Positions 8,556 through 17,693 of a DNA stretch of 64,000 nucleotides are shown one piece after another. The stretch comes from Veillonella parvula (GTDB lineage Bacteria > Bacillota > Negativicutes > Veillonellales > Veillonellaceae), in contig NZ_LR778174.1 of the NCBI RefSeq assembly GCF_902810435.1, positions 917,501-981,500 on the forward strand, given 5' to 3'. Positions within the stretch are counted from its first letter, which is position 1, and the number at the start of each line of letters is the position of its first letter. Under the pieces are notes generated by a model. The model saw nothing but the letters and a program-made list of their open reading frames with translations. It searched no databases and was not told the origin of the DNA. A program made the position numbers and the translations under genes.

Positions 8556-8588
8556 TAGGTAACGGCTAGTTATATCTAGCCGTCCTAT
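8554..8588 (+). terminator. Hairpin (possible attenuator) between murF and mraY
   Basis: ACGGCTAG (8562-8569) pairs with CTAGCCGT (8576-8583), and flanking ATAGG can pair with CCTAT. The tail ATTTATTAAT is only moderately T-rich. Confidence 0.5.
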
Positions 8589-8611
8589 TTATTAATAAGT
8601 AGAGGATTCAT

Positions 8612-9598
8612 ATGATAAATCACATTCTATTAGCCTTCGTAGCGACTTTCATCATTACGGTAGTGCTAGGTAAAATTGCTATTCCTATGTTGCGTTCTTT
8701 GCACGCACAACAAAGTATTCGTGAAGAAGGCCCTGAAAGTCATCAAGCAAAAGCCGGTACGCCAACAATGGGTGGTGCTTTCATGATGGTGGCCCTTATT
8801 ATTGGCGTGGCATTGTTTGCACCATGGAATGTGGGCACAGGAATGTTATTATTCTTAACACTGGGTCATTGTTTATTAGGTTTTTTTGATGATTTTGTAA
8901 AAGCTGTAAAAAAACGCAATCTTGGTTTAACAGCGAAGCAAAAATTACTTGGACAATTTATATTGGCTGCTGTATTCTGTTATTACATTACTGAGATTAT
9001 GGTTGTTCCTACCACATTATGGATTCCTGTTGTAGATATACAATTACAATTGGGATGGGGTTATTATGTATTGGCATTTTTGATTATTGTAGGAGCTACA
9101 AATGCAGTAAATTTAACAGATGGTCTTGATGGTCTTGCTGGTGGTACATCAGCAGTGGCGGCGATAGCATTCTCTGTTATTGGTCTGATGGCTGCATCGA
9201 TGACAAATTCTATCGGTGCTGAAAGTGTTGCGTACTTTGGCGCTATAATAGCAGCTGTATGTCTTGGCTTTTTGGTATATAATGTGAACCCTGCAAAAGT
9301 ATTCATGGGGGATACAGGCTCTTTGGCATTAGGTGGTGCCTTTGCAGCAATGGCTATTTTGACTAAAACAGAATTGCTACTTGTGGTGATTGGTGGCATT
9401 TTTGTTATGGAAGCACTATCTGTTATTATTCAAGTTATTTCTTTCAAAACACGGGGTGTGCGTGTATTTAAGATGAGTCCTATTCATCACCATTTTGAAC
9501 TTTCCGGATGGGCAGAACAAACAGTTGTTAATCGTTTCTGGTTTGGTGGAGCTGTTTTAGCCGTTATTGGTGTACTTTTAGCGACTATAACTTTATAA
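8612..9598 (+). CDS. mraY: Phospho-N-acetylmuramoyl-pentapeptide transferase MraY
   Basis: A 328-residue polytopic membrane enzyme that transfers phospho-MurNAc-pentapeptide to undecaprenyl phosphate, making lipid I. It shows the family signatures GTPTMGG, the Asp-rich FFDDF, the NLTDGLDGLA motif, MGDTGSLALGG and the C-terminal SPIHHHFEL. About ten hydrophobic segments are visible. The start ATG follows AGAGGA. It acts between MurF and MurG, both encoded in this cluster. Confidence 0.96.
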   Translation: MINHILLAFVATFIITVVLGKIAIPMLRSLHAQQSIREEGPESHQAKAGTPTMGGAFMMVALIIGVALFAPWNVGTGMLLFLTLGHCLLGFFDDFVKAVKKRNLGLTAKQKLLGQFILAAVFCYYITEIMVVPTTLWIPVVDIQLQLGWGYYVLAFLIIVGATNAVNLTDGLDGLAGGTSAVAAIAFSVIGLMAASMTNSIGAESVAYFGAIIAAVCLGFLVYNVNPAKVFMGDTGSLALGGAFAAMAILTKTELLLVVIGGIFVMEALSVIIQVISFKTRGVRVFKMSPIHHHFELSGWAEQTVVNRFWFGGAVLAVIGVLLATITL

Positions 9599-9681
9599 GA
9601 TAATACTTAACGGAAGTTGTAAATAATGGTATGCTTATTAGATAGGATACATTAATTTTATAAATAATTTAGGTGATATAG

Positions 9682-11052
9682 ATGGAATATGGAGATAAAC
9701 ATATACTTGTTCTTGGCGCTGGAGCTAGCGGTATAGGTGCATCTTGGGTATTAGCCCAAGTAGGTGCGCATGTTGTGTTAAATGATTATAAGCCTATGAC
9801 ACTGCCTACGGCTGAGGAGAAACGACTTGTTGCTGCAGGGGTAAATATTATTACAGGACGTCAAGATGAATCCTTGCTAGATGGCGTGGATCGTATCGTT
9901 ATTTCTCCAGGTATTTCTTTAGACATTCCAATTGTAAAAGCAGCACAGGCCCGTGGTATTGACGTGGTCAGCGAAGTAGAATTAGCTTATGAAGTATCTA
10001 AATCACCTATCGTAGCTGTTACAGGTACAAATGGTAAGACTACGACAACAACCTTATTAACTAAAGTACTAGAAGGCTCTGGAAAACCAGTTCACGTCGG
10101 TGGAAATATTGGTGATTCCCTTAGTGAAGTGGCGTATTCTATGCCTGCAGACGGTTTTTTGGTAGCCGAATTATCTAGTTATCAATTAGAGACAATCAAG
10201 CATTTTAGGCCTATTGGGGCTATTATTCTCAATATTACTCCAGATCACTTAGCTCGTCATAAGACGATGGAAAACTATATTGCTGCGAAGGAACGCATTT
10301 TTGAAAATCAATTAAGTACAGATTATTTAGTGTTGAATATAGATGATCCCGTTGTAGCTGATATGGAACATCGTGCGCCTAGTCATATTCTAAAAATTAG
10401 TCAAAAAAAAGCCGTAGAGAATGGCGCTTATTATGCTGATGGGCAATGTTATATTGCTAAAGATGGGGTAGCAAAATTTGTTATTGCAGATGAAGATATT
10501 CATATTCCAGGCAGTCATAATATTGAAAACATATTGACCGTTATTGCTTTATCTCATGCATTGGGCGTACCTGTAGAAACAATTCATCGTATTATTAATG
10601 AGTTCCATGGCGTTGAACATCGTTTAGAACGCGTTAAGACGATTGATGGTATTACATTTTATAATGATTCTAAAGCGACTAATGTAGATTCTGTGGTTAA
10701 AGCATTAGAATCCTTTGATCAACAAGTTATTCTATTAGCTGGTGGTCATGATAAAATGACGCCTTTAGAAGATTTTATGCAGCTAGTTAAAGAGCATACT
10801 AAAGCTGTTATATTTATGGGGGAAGCGGCAGATCGTTTTGAGATGGCTGCAAAAGAGGCTGGTGTGAAGCCGATTTATCGTGCTTTATCTATGAAAGAAG
10901 CCGTAGAACAAGGCTATAAATTGGCAGAGACTGGCGATATTGTGCTATTATCTCCGGCTTGCTCAAGCTTTGATTGGTACAGCTGTTTTGAAGAGCGTGG
11001 AGATGACTTTAAACGTTGTGTTCATATGTTGCAAGAGGGAGGACACCATTAA
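9682..11052 (+). CDS. murD: UDP-MurNAc-L-Ala:D-glutamate ligase MurD
   Basis: A 456-residue Mur ligase adding D-Glu to UDP-MurNAc-L-Ala. It shows the N-terminal dinucleotide-like loop LGAGASGIG, the P-loop GTNGKTTTT near residue 115, the FYNDSKATN motif, the GGHDK loop and the C-terminal SPACSSFDW. The length is normal. Its stop codon overlaps the murG start by one base (TAATG), which indicates translational coupling. The ftsW gene that often follows murD is not present. Confidence 0.96.
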   Translation: MEYGDKHILVLGAGASGIGASWVLAQVGAHVVLNDYKPMTLPTAEEKRLVAAGVNIITGRQDESLLDGVDRIVISPGISLDIPIVKAAQARGIDVVSEVELAYEVSKSPIVAVTGTNGKTTTTTLLTKVLEGSGKPVHVGGNIGDSLSEVAYSMPADGFLVAELSSYQLETIKHFRPIGAIILNITPDHLARHKTMENYIAAKERIFENQLSTDYLVLNIDDPVVADMEHRAPSHILKISQKKAVENGAYYADGQCYIAKDGVAKFVIADEDIHIPGSHNIENILTVIALSHALGVPVETIHRIINEFHGVEHRLERVKTIDGITFYNDSKATNVDSVVKALESFDQQVILLAGGHDKMTPLEDFMQLVKEHTKAVIFMGEAADRFEMAAKEAGVKPIYRALSMKEAVEQGYKLAETGDIVLLSPACSSFDWYSCFEERGDDFKRCVHMLQEGGHH

Positions 11053-12161
11053 TGAAACGTGTTATTATTTCAGGTGGTGGCACTGGTGGACATATATATC
11101 CAGCAATAACTATATATAAGGAAATTATGAAACAGAATCCTGATGCAAAGGTGTTATATGTTGGTACCAAGCAAGGTCTCGAGGCTACATTAGTTCCTAA
11201 AGAGGGGATAGAGTTTACTACGATTCCTGTGCAAGGCTTGCAGCGTCAATTATCGTTAGGTACATTAGTCACATTAGGTAAAACTGCTTTAGGCATTGTA
11301 AAAGCTAATGCTATAGTTTGTAAGTTTAAACCTGATGTGGTTATTGGTACTGGGGGTTATGTATGTGGTCCTGTTCTCTTGGCTGCAGCATTACATAATA
11401 TTCCTACTATAATTCAAGAACAGAATGTCATAGCAGGCATTACTAATAAAATTCTGAGTCGTTTTGTTGATGTGGTAGCCCTAGGCTATAAGGATGCAGA
11501 AGCATCGTTTTCTAAAGCAAAGCGCGTAGTCTATACAGGGAATCCTGTTCGTCCAGATGTGCTAGTTGATTCGAGAACATCGGGACGTAACTATTTCAAC
11601 TTAAGTGATGATACCTTTACAGTACTCATAGCTGGAGGTTCTCGAGGGGCGAGAACTATTAACAATGCTATGATAGATGTACATAAACACTTTCAAGGTG
11701 TGAAAGGTATTAAATTAATCCATATTACGGGAAACGGAGAATATGAATCTGTTTTATCCCAATTGGGCATTACCGATGGGGATGGTTTAGGTAGTTCATC
11801 TTTGATTTTGCCGTATTTACATGATATGCCAAAAGCACTAGCAGCAGCCGATTTAGCAGTATTTAGATCTGGTGCTATAGGTCTTGCAGAATTAGCAGTT
11901 CGCGGTATTCCATCCGTATTGATACCGTATCCATACGCAGCGGAAGATCATCAAACCTATAATGCACGTATCTTTGTACAAGAAGGGGCGGCTCATATGA
12001 TTGTAGATAAAATGTTGAGTGCTCACGATTTGATAGGGGAAATCGAGATGTTTATGGCCAACCGTGATTTGTTGGCACAAATGGGAGACCGAGCATTGCA
12101 ATTGGGGAAACCGAATGCGGCTCATGATATTGCAAAATTAGCTTTATCTATTGCAAAGTAA
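11052..12161 (+). CDS. murG: UDP-GlcNAc:lipid I GlcNAc transferase MurG
   Basis: A 369-residue GT28 glycosyltransferase that converts lipid I to lipid II on the inner face of the membrane. It shows GGGTGGHIYPA at the N-terminus, GTGGYV near residue 100, the GGSRGA motif near residue 195, and FRSGA then AEDHQTYNA in the donor-binding C-terminal half. The start ATG overlaps the murD stop; GAGGGAGGA just upstream is the ribosome binding site. An in-frame extension into murD is rejected. Confidence 0.96.
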   Translation: MKRVIISGGGTGGHIYPAITIYKEIMKQNPDAKVLYVGTKQGLEATLVPKEGIEFTTIPVQGLQRQLSLGTLVTLGKTALGIVKANAIVCKFKPDVVIGTGGYVCGPVLLAAALHNIPTIIQEQNVIAGITNKILSRFVDVVALGYKDAEASFSKAKRVVYTGNPVRPDVLVDSRTSGRNYFNLSDDTFTVLIAGGSRGARTINNAMIDVHKHFQGVKGIKLIHITGNGEYESVLSQLGITDGDGLGSSSLILPYLHDMPKALAAADLAVFRSGAIGLAELAVRGIPSVLIPYPYAAEDHQTYNARIFVQEGAAHMIVDKMLSAHDLIGEIEMFMANRDLLAQMGDRALQLGKPNAAHDIAKLALSIAK

Positions 12162-12175
12162 CAAGGAGAGGTTTT

Positions 12176-13558
12176 ATGTTAGACGGTATTCACAAAATTC
12201 ACCTTATCGGTATTGGTGGATCTGGTATGCGTGCGATAGCGAATATTTTGATTCAAAAAGGTTATGATGTATCTGGTTCAGATATTGCTGAATCTGCAGT
12301 GATTTCTAAGTTTAGAGATATGGGTGCCACGGTGCATATCGGTCATAATAAAGAATATGTAAATGGTGTTGATGCTATAGTTCGTTCTACAGCGATTCGT
12401 GAAGACAATCCTGAAATTGTTGCCGCTAAAGAGCAAGGGATTACCATTTTACATCGTTCTGATATTGTAAAGGCTGTATTAGATGTAACAGATGGTATCG
12501 CAGTAGCTGGTGCGCATGGTAAAACATCTACAACTTCAATGATTGGACAAATTTTAGTGGAGGCTAATGCGGACCCTACGGTAATTATCGGTGGCGAAGT
12601 AGATTATCTCAAAGGTAGCAGTTGCCTTGGGAAAGGCCATTTTTCAGTTGTGGAAGCGGATGAGAGCGATGGTTCATTTTTAAAATTGCATCCACATACT
12701 ATCGTTATAACTAATATTGAAGATGATCATATGGATCATTATAAGACTATGGATAACTTGTTAAACGCTTTCTGTGAGTTCGTCGAAACGTTACCAGAAG
12801 CGGGCAAGGCTATCGTATGTGGTGATAATGAAAATATTCGTTATGTTATGAGCCGCGTAAAACGTACTTTTATTACGTATGGTTTAGAGGATAATAATGA
12901 TTATGTAGCAAAAAATATTCATTATGTGGACTCTTCCTTGGTATATGATGTATATCATAAAGGTATTAATATAAGCCATATCAGCTTGCGCGTGCCTGGA
13001 GAACATAATGTATTAAACTCATTGGCAGCCTTTATTGTGGCTCATGAATGTTGCGGTGTAGAAAATCGCTTTATTACAAAAGCGTTAGGTAAATTTATCG
13101 GTGCAAAACGACGTTTTGAAACAAAAGGTCATGTTGCTGGCGTCTGGGTTGTCGATGATTATGCGCATCATCCAACAGAAATTAAAGCGACCTTAAGAGC
13201 AGCAAAAGAACTTGAAAAACATCGCGTTATTTGTGTGTTTCAACCGCATCGGTATACACGTACAAGCTTGTTGAAAGATGAATTTGCCACTGCTTTTACA
13301 AGTGCTGATGAAATATATATGACAGATATTTACAGTTCTGGTGAAGATCCGATTGCAGGTATCGATGGACGTACTATTCCTGACGCTGTTGAAGCTGCTA
13401 CACATAAGGTTGTACATTATGTACCATCTGTTGATGATATACCGGCTGTATTGGCAAAAATTGTGCGACCTAACGATCTGGTTATAACAATGGGGGCTGG
13501 TTCTATTAATCAATATGGACCAAAATTATTAGCTATATTGGAGGAAGGCTTACAATGA
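12176..13558 (+). CDS. murC: UDP-MurNAc:L-alanine ligase MurC
   Basis: A 460-residue Mur ligase that adds the first amino acid of the stem peptide. It shows the N-terminal GIGGSGM loop, the P-loop GAHGKTSTT near residue 111, EADESDGSF, DDYAHHPTE and the C-terminal FQPHRYTR. It follows murG after 14 bases and overlaps ddl by four bases (ATGA). The reaction comes before those of the upstream genes, but the order is common in Firmicutes. murB, which often sits next to murC, is absent from this window. Confidence 0.96.
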   Translation: MLDGIHKIHLIGIGGSGMRAIANILIQKGYDVSGSDIAESAVISKFRDMGATVHIGHNKEYVNGVDAIVRSTAIREDNPEIVAAKEQGITILHRSDIVKAVLDVTDGIAVAGAHGKTSTTSMIGQILVEANADPTVIIGGEVDYLKGSSCLGKGHFSVVEADESDGSFLKLHPHTIVITNIEDDHMDHYKTMDNLLNAFCEFVETLPEAGKAIVCGDNENIRYVMSRVKRTFITYGLEDNNDYVAKNIHYVDSSLVYDVYHKGINISHISLRVPGEHNVLNSLAAFIVAHECCGVENRFITKALGKFIGAKRRFETKGHVAGVWVVDDYAHHPTEIKATLRAAKELEKHRVICVFQPHRYTRTSLLKDEFATAFTSADEIYMTDIYSSGEDPIAGIDGRTIPDAVEAATHKVVHYVPSVDDIPAVLAKIVRPNDLVITMGAGSINQYGPKLLAILEEGLQ

Positions 13559-14487
13559 AAGATAGAAAAATAATCGTATTGATGGGTGGCCCTTCCAAAG
13601 AGGCTGAAGTATCTCGCCGTACTGGCGCTGCTATTGCGGAAGCACTCGAAAGTAAAGGGTATAATGCCCAAACATTAGAACTTAATCCTCGTACTGTTTT
13701 AAAAGATATTGAATCCTTAGGTGGAGAGATTGTATTTAATGCAATTCACGGTCGTTATGGTGAAGATGGTGCATTACAAGGCTTACTTGAAATGGCAGAA
13801 ATTCCATATACTGGATCGGGCATCATGGCTCATGCGGTAGGAATGAATAAAAAAGTAAGCAAAGATGTTTTCAAAGGGGCTAATATTCCAACAGCTACTT
13901 CTGAATCCTTTAATGGTAATTTAGAATCTGCAGAAGCTATTATAGGACATATTCGTAAACAATTTACAATTCCTGTAGTTGTAAAGTCTGCTACTCAAGG
14001 CTCTAGTATTGGCGTTACCATCGTTCGTGATGAGGCGCAATTGGAAGCTGCTGTCACAGAGGCGCTAAAATATGATCCGATTCTTGTAGTAGAGCAATTT
14101 CTTGATGGTCGCGAATTTACAGTATCCGTTCTTGACGGTAAAGCATTGTCAGTAATTGAAATTCGTCCACATTCTGGGGAGTATGACTATACCAGTAAAT
14201 ATACTGTAGGTGCTACAGAATATTTAGTACCTGCGCCTATTAGTGAAGAAATGACTGCTGAGATGCAGCGCATAGGGGAACTTGTGTATCGTGAAGTACA
14301 AGGCAGTGGAGTTATTCGTGTTGATATTATGACAGACCATGCAGATAATATGTATGTTCTAGAATACAATACTGTGCCAGGTATGACAGCAACGTCTTTA
14401 GTACCAAAGGCAGCTAAGGAAATGGGAATTGACTTCCCAACATTATGTGAAAAGATTCTATTAACAGCTAGTATAGGGAAATTTTAA
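13555..14487 (+). CDS. ddl: D-alanine:D-alanine ligase
   Basis: A 310-residue ATP-grasp enzyme that makes D-Ala-D-Ala for MurF. It shows GGPSKEAEVS near the N-terminus, HGRYGEDGALQG, the ATP-grasp segment VVKSATQGSSIGV, and the C-terminal EYNTVPGMTATS. The YDYTSKY stretch keeps the tyrosine associated with D-Ala rather than D-lactate as second substrate, so no vancomycin-type change is suggested. The start overlaps the murC stop by four bases. Confidence 0.95.
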   Translation: MKDRKIIVLMGGPSKEAEVSRRTGAAIAEALESKGYNAQTLELNPRTVLKDIESLGGEIVFNAIHGRYGEDGALQGLLEMAEIPYTGSGIMAHAVGMNKKVSKDVFKGANIPTATSESFNGNLESAEAIIGHIRKQFTIPVVVKSATQGSSIGVTIVRDEAQLEAAVTEALKYDPILVVEQFLDGREFTVSVLDGKALSVIEIRPHSGEYDYTSKYTVGATEYLVPAPISEEMTAEMQRIGELVYREVQGSGVIRVDIMTDHADNMYVLEYNTVPGMTATSLVPKAAKEMGIDFPTLCEKILLTASIGKF

Positions 14488-14515
14488 AGGCTGAATAGAA
14501 TATAAGGAGTTATCT

Positions 14516-15397
14516 ATGGATGATAAGCAATACCATCCATCCAACTCTGGGGAGATGCAGTCTTCTACACCTGTTCAAGATGAACGGGCTGTATTTAGAA
14601 AACGAGTGTTAAAAATCGGTGGTGCAGTTACTCTCGTGTTGGTGGGATTGTTTACACTACCTATTCCTTTTGGATCCTTAAAAATTGTAGGATCAGATAA
14701 GGTAACTGTACAAGATGTAATGGTAGCAGGGGATATTCATGAACCTGTAAATATATTACAAATTAGTACAGAGAAATTAAAAAATAGATTGGCGAAAGAC
14801 TTACGGGTTGAAGAGGCTCAAATTAGTTATCAATTGCCATTTACAATGGTCGTACGTGTCATAGAACGCAAAGCTGTTGCAGTTGTACCAGCTCAGTTTG
14901 GCTATCTAACACTTGATAGTAAAGGTCAAGTGATTGCATCAGAGCCTGCTATACAAGATACGTCGGTACCAATGATATCAGGAGTTAAGGCGGGAAATAT
15001 TTTATTAGGTGATACCGTTGTGGATAAACCTATTTTAGCGGCTCTTGAATACTTGAACTCTCTTGATGAAAGCACCTTCAAGAATATTGCAGAAGTCAAT
15101 ATAGGAGACCCTGATGCAATAATGGCGTATACCGTATCGGGGGTGCAAATTCGATTAGGAGATAGTAAAGACTTACCTAAAAAAGCCGAGTTAACTCAGT
15201 CTATGTTACAAGATATTAAGACAACACATAGCAATGTACAATATATAGATGTTAATGTTTCATCGCCATACATAAAAACTGATGTAATACCGGAAGTTAA
15301 AAAGCATCAGACAGGAACAAAGACTACAGAAAATTCATCTACTAAGAAGGATGATACAAAACAAGATAAACAAGGTCATGTTGAAGATAAAAGGTAG
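14516..15397 (+). CDS. ftsQ: Cell division protein FtsQ/DivIB
   Basis: A 293-residue bitopic protein: a cytoplasmic tail of about 32 residues, a membrane segment (about 33-52), a POTRA domain (about 54-125) and an FtsQ-type beta domain. The last 35 residues are a low-complexity Lys/Thr/Asp tail. FtsQ/DivIB links FtsL and FtsB/DivIC in the divisome. Position between ddl and ftsZ supports the call. The stop codon is immediately followed by the next start. Confidence 0.88.
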   Translation: MDDKQYHPSNSGEMQSSTPVQDERAVFRKRVLKIGGAVTLVLVGLFTLPIPFGSLKIVGSDKVTVQDVMVAGDIHEPVNILQISTEKLKNRLAKDLRVEEAQISYQLPFTMVVRVIERKAVAVVPAQFGYLTLDSKGQVIASEPAIQDTSVPMISGVKAGNILLGDTVVDKPILAALEYLNSLDESTFKNIAEVNIGDPDAIMAYTVSGVQIRLGDSKDLPKKAELTQSMLQDIKTTHSNVQYIDVNVSSPYIKTDVIPEVKKHQTGTKTTENSSTKKDDTKQDKQGHVEDKR

Positions 15398-16093
15398 ATG
15401 ATTGTCGTGAGACACGAACGGTGGGCAATAGCCTTAGTCAGTTGTATATTGGGTTTCATGGTTGTCACCCAATATAAGATGACTCAAGATAATATAGAAG
15501 AAAATATCCGTTTACAACGAGCTGGTGATTTAGCTGTACAATTGCGAGAGGCTCAAAGTGAACGTGATGCATTGTTAAAACAAATAGAAGAGCTTAAACA
15601 GTCTGGTGCCACTGGCAATGTTAAAGCAGATGAACAGTTGATGATGAAAGCAGCTTTAACTAATGTTAAAGGTACGGGTGTTAGTGTATTAATTGAGGAT
15701 AGCTTAAAGCCAATTCAAAGTGGTGAAAATCCTAATTTATATGTAATTCATGATGAAGATATTTTACGTATTGTTAATGAATTGCGAGCTGGTGGGGCTG
15801 AGGCGATAGCTATCAATGACCAACGTCTCATAGGGACTTCTGAAATACGATGCTCTGGTCCGACTATTACTGTGAATGGTAAGGTTTTTGGGGCTCCTTT
15901 TACAGTTAAAGCGATTGGTGATCCAAAAACACTAAATTCTGCGCTCACCATGCGAGGTGGTGTGGTGGATTCCTTGAAACACTGGGGCATAAAGGTAACC
16001 ATAAAGGAAGAAAATGAAATAGCTATTCCAGCTTTTACAGGAACCTTTAGAGAAGAGCATATAAAGCCTAATGAAACAGGAGGTAAAGAATGA
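15398..16093 (+). CDS. DUF881 family membrane protein (YlxW/YlxX-like)
   Basis: A 231-residue protein with one N-terminal membrane segment (about 7-25), a coiled coil (about 30-70, rich in Glu, Gln and Leu) and a DUF881 domain on the outer face. Features of the family are visible: RHERWAIAL before the anchor, and AEAIAINDQRL in the domain. DUF881 proteins sit next to division genes in Firmicutes and Actinobacteria, and their role is unresolved. The ATG directly abuts the ftsQ stop and the stop overlaps the next gene by four bases, so the three are one unit. Confidence 0.85.
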   Translation: MIVVRHERWAIALVSCILGFMVVTQYKMTQDNIEENIRLQRAGDLAVQLREAQSERDALLKQIEELKQSGATGNVKADEQLMMKAALTNVKGTGVSVLIEDSLKPIQSGENPNLYVIHDEDILRIVNELRAGGAEAIAINDQRLIGTSEIRCSGPTITVNGKVFGAPFTVKAIGDPKTLNSALTMRGGVVDSLKHWGIKVTIKEENEIAIPAFTGTFREEHIKPNETGGKE

Positions 16094-16434
16094 ATATTTA
16101 TATCTTTGCCATTGTTGGTTTAATTGTAGGTACTACATTAGGGTGGCTTTCACCATTTCATATACCTATAAGTTATGCAAATTACACATCAGTCGCTGTT
16201 CTGGCTGCACTAGATGCTGTATTTGGTGGTAGCCGGGCTGCATTGGAACGAACCTTTGATCTTAGTAATTTTGTGCTTGGGTTCTTTTCAAATGTTGTGT
16301 TAGCTGTTATTCTTGTATATGTAGGTGACCTCATAGGAATTAACTTATATTACGTAGCTCTTATTGGCTTTGGATTGCATGTATTTATTAATGTAGGAGC
16401 TATACGCAAGATTATTATGACTAAGCGATTCTAA
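16090..16434 (+). CDS. sbp: Small basic protein Sbp (DUF1290)
   Basis: A 114-residue, almost entirely hydrophobic protein with about four membrane segments. It matches DUF1290/Sbp: an N-terminal segment followed by YANYTSVAVLAALDAVFGG, then RAALE. B. subtilis sbp lies just before ftsA-ftsZ; here it precedes ftsZ directly, with no ftsA between them. The ATGA overlap with the DUF881 gene indicates coupled translation. The function is not established. Confidence 0.88.
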   Translation: MNIYIFAIVGLIVGTTLGWLSPFHIPISYANYTSVAVLAALDAVFGGSRAALERTFDLSNFVLGFFSNVVLAVILVYVGDLIGINLYYVALIGFGLHVFINVGAIRKIIMTKRF

Positions 16435-16453
16435 TAAATCACATTCTATATAG

Positions 16454-16482
16454 TGGAAAGTTTTTAAATTTTAGTGTAAAAT
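16454..16482 (+). promoter_or_regulatory. Possible ftsZ promoter
   Basis: TGGAAA (16454-16459) and TAAAAT (16477-16482) are 17 bases apart in the 138-bp gap before ftsZ. The -35 is weak. The gap suggests ftsZ can be transcribed separately from the mur genes. Confidence 0.35.
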
Positions 16483-16572
16483 AAATGTAATTGTTATAAG
16501 ATTGTCAGTATATAAATCGATACATTGGGACGTATATTGATACGATAGATAACGATAAGAGGAGGAAGTTCA

Positions 16573-17613
16573 ATGTCTGATTTTGCAAATATTAAAGTTA
16601 TCGGTGTTGGTGGCGGCGGTAATAACGCTGTTAATCGCATGGTAGATAGCGATCTTAAAGGTGTTCAATTTTTATCCGCTAATACTGAAAGCCAAGTGCT
16701 TGAATTATCTAAAGCGGATGTAACGATTCAAATCGGCGAGAAGGTTACAAAAGGTCTTGGTGCAGGCGCAAATCCACAAATCGGTGAAGAGGCTGCTCAA
16801 GAAAGCCGCGAAGAAATTATAAAAGCTCTTGAAGGTGCTGATATGGTATTCGTAACTGCTGGTATGGGTGGTGGTACTGGTACAGGTGCTGCTCCTATCG
16901 TTGCAGAATGTGCTAAAGAAATCGGTGCATTGACAGTAGGCGTCGTTACTAAACCGTTCGCTTTTGAAGGTAAACGCCGTCGTGCACAAGCAGAAAAAGG
17001 CATTGAATTCTTGACTCAAAAAGTAGATACTATTATCGTTATTCCTAATGATAAATTGTTGCAAGTTGTAGATAAAAAATGTTCCTTAAGCGATGCATTC
17101 CGTACAGCTGATGATGTACTTCGCCAAGGTATCAAGGGCATTTCAGACTTGATTCAAGTTCCTGGCTTGATCAATCTTGACTTTGCAGATGTTAAAACTA
17201 TCATGACTGAACAAGGCGAAGCATTGATGGGGATTGGCGTTGGTGAAGGTGAAAACCGTGCTGCTGACGCAGCTAAAATGGCTATTAATAGCCCATTGTT
17301 GGAAACATCTATCGATGGTGCAAAAGGCATCTTACTCAATATTTCCGGTAGTGCTAACTTAAGCTTGTTTGAAATTAATGAAGCTGCCGAAATTATTTCT
17401 GAAGCGGCGGATCCTGATGCAAATATTATCTTCGGTTCCGTTATCGATGAAAGCTTAGGCGATACAGTTCAAATTACTGTTGTGGCAACTGGTTTCAATT
17501 CAAATACTAAGAATGTACCTGAATTCGGTAAAACAACAACTACATCCCGTCCGGCATCCACTACAAATACTAACAGTGGTATCCCTGATATCCCTGTATT
17601 CATGAAACGCTAA
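16573..17613 (+). CDS. ftsZ: Cell division GTPase FtsZ
   Basis: A 346-residue tubulin-like GTPase that polymerises into the division ring. It shows [13 protein letters not shown] at the N-terminus, the [10 protein letters not shown] tubulin signature near residue 100, and the T7 synergy loop (NLDFADV). A short linker rich in Thr, Ser and Asn leads to the conserved C-terminal tail DIPVFMKR, the docking site for partners such as SepF, FtsA, ZipA or EzrA. Because ftsA is not adjacent, another anchor such as SepF may be used; that is inference. The start follows AGAGGAGG. Confidence 0.97.
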   Translation: MSDFANIKVIGVGGGGNNAVNRMVDSDLKGVQFLSANTESQVLELSKADVTIQIGEKVTKGLGAGANPQIGEEAAQESREEIIKALEGADMVFVTAGMGGGTGTGAAPIVAECAKEIGALTVGVVTKPFAFEGKRRRAQAEKGIEFLTQKVDTIIVIPNDKLLQVVDKKCSLSDAFRTADDVLRQGIKGISDLIQVPGLINLDFADVKTIMTEQGEALMGIGVGEGENRAADAAKMAINSPLLETSIDGAKGILLNISGSANLSLFEINEAAEIISEAADPDANIIFGSVIDESLGDTVQITVVATGFNSNTKNVPEFGKTTTTSRPASTTNTNSGIPDIPVFMKR

Positions 17614-17661
17614 TTTATAGATTGTATAATTACTATATCTATCGATTAGTAACTTATTAAG

Positions 17662-17678
17662 ACATACCGTTGGTATGT
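17662..17678 (+). other. Hairpin just upstream of the OMP ribosome binding site
   Basis: ACATACC pairs with GGTATGT around a three-base loop and ends 5 bases before AGGAGG. It could stabilise the mRNA 5' end or be processed from an ftsZ read-through transcript. Confidence 0.5.
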
Positions 17679-17693
17679 GTATAGGAGGTAAAA

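Noticed and set aside
13193-13513. 106-codon minus-strand reading frame inside murC
   Set aside because: Overlaps conserved murC coding sequence completely and has no start signals.
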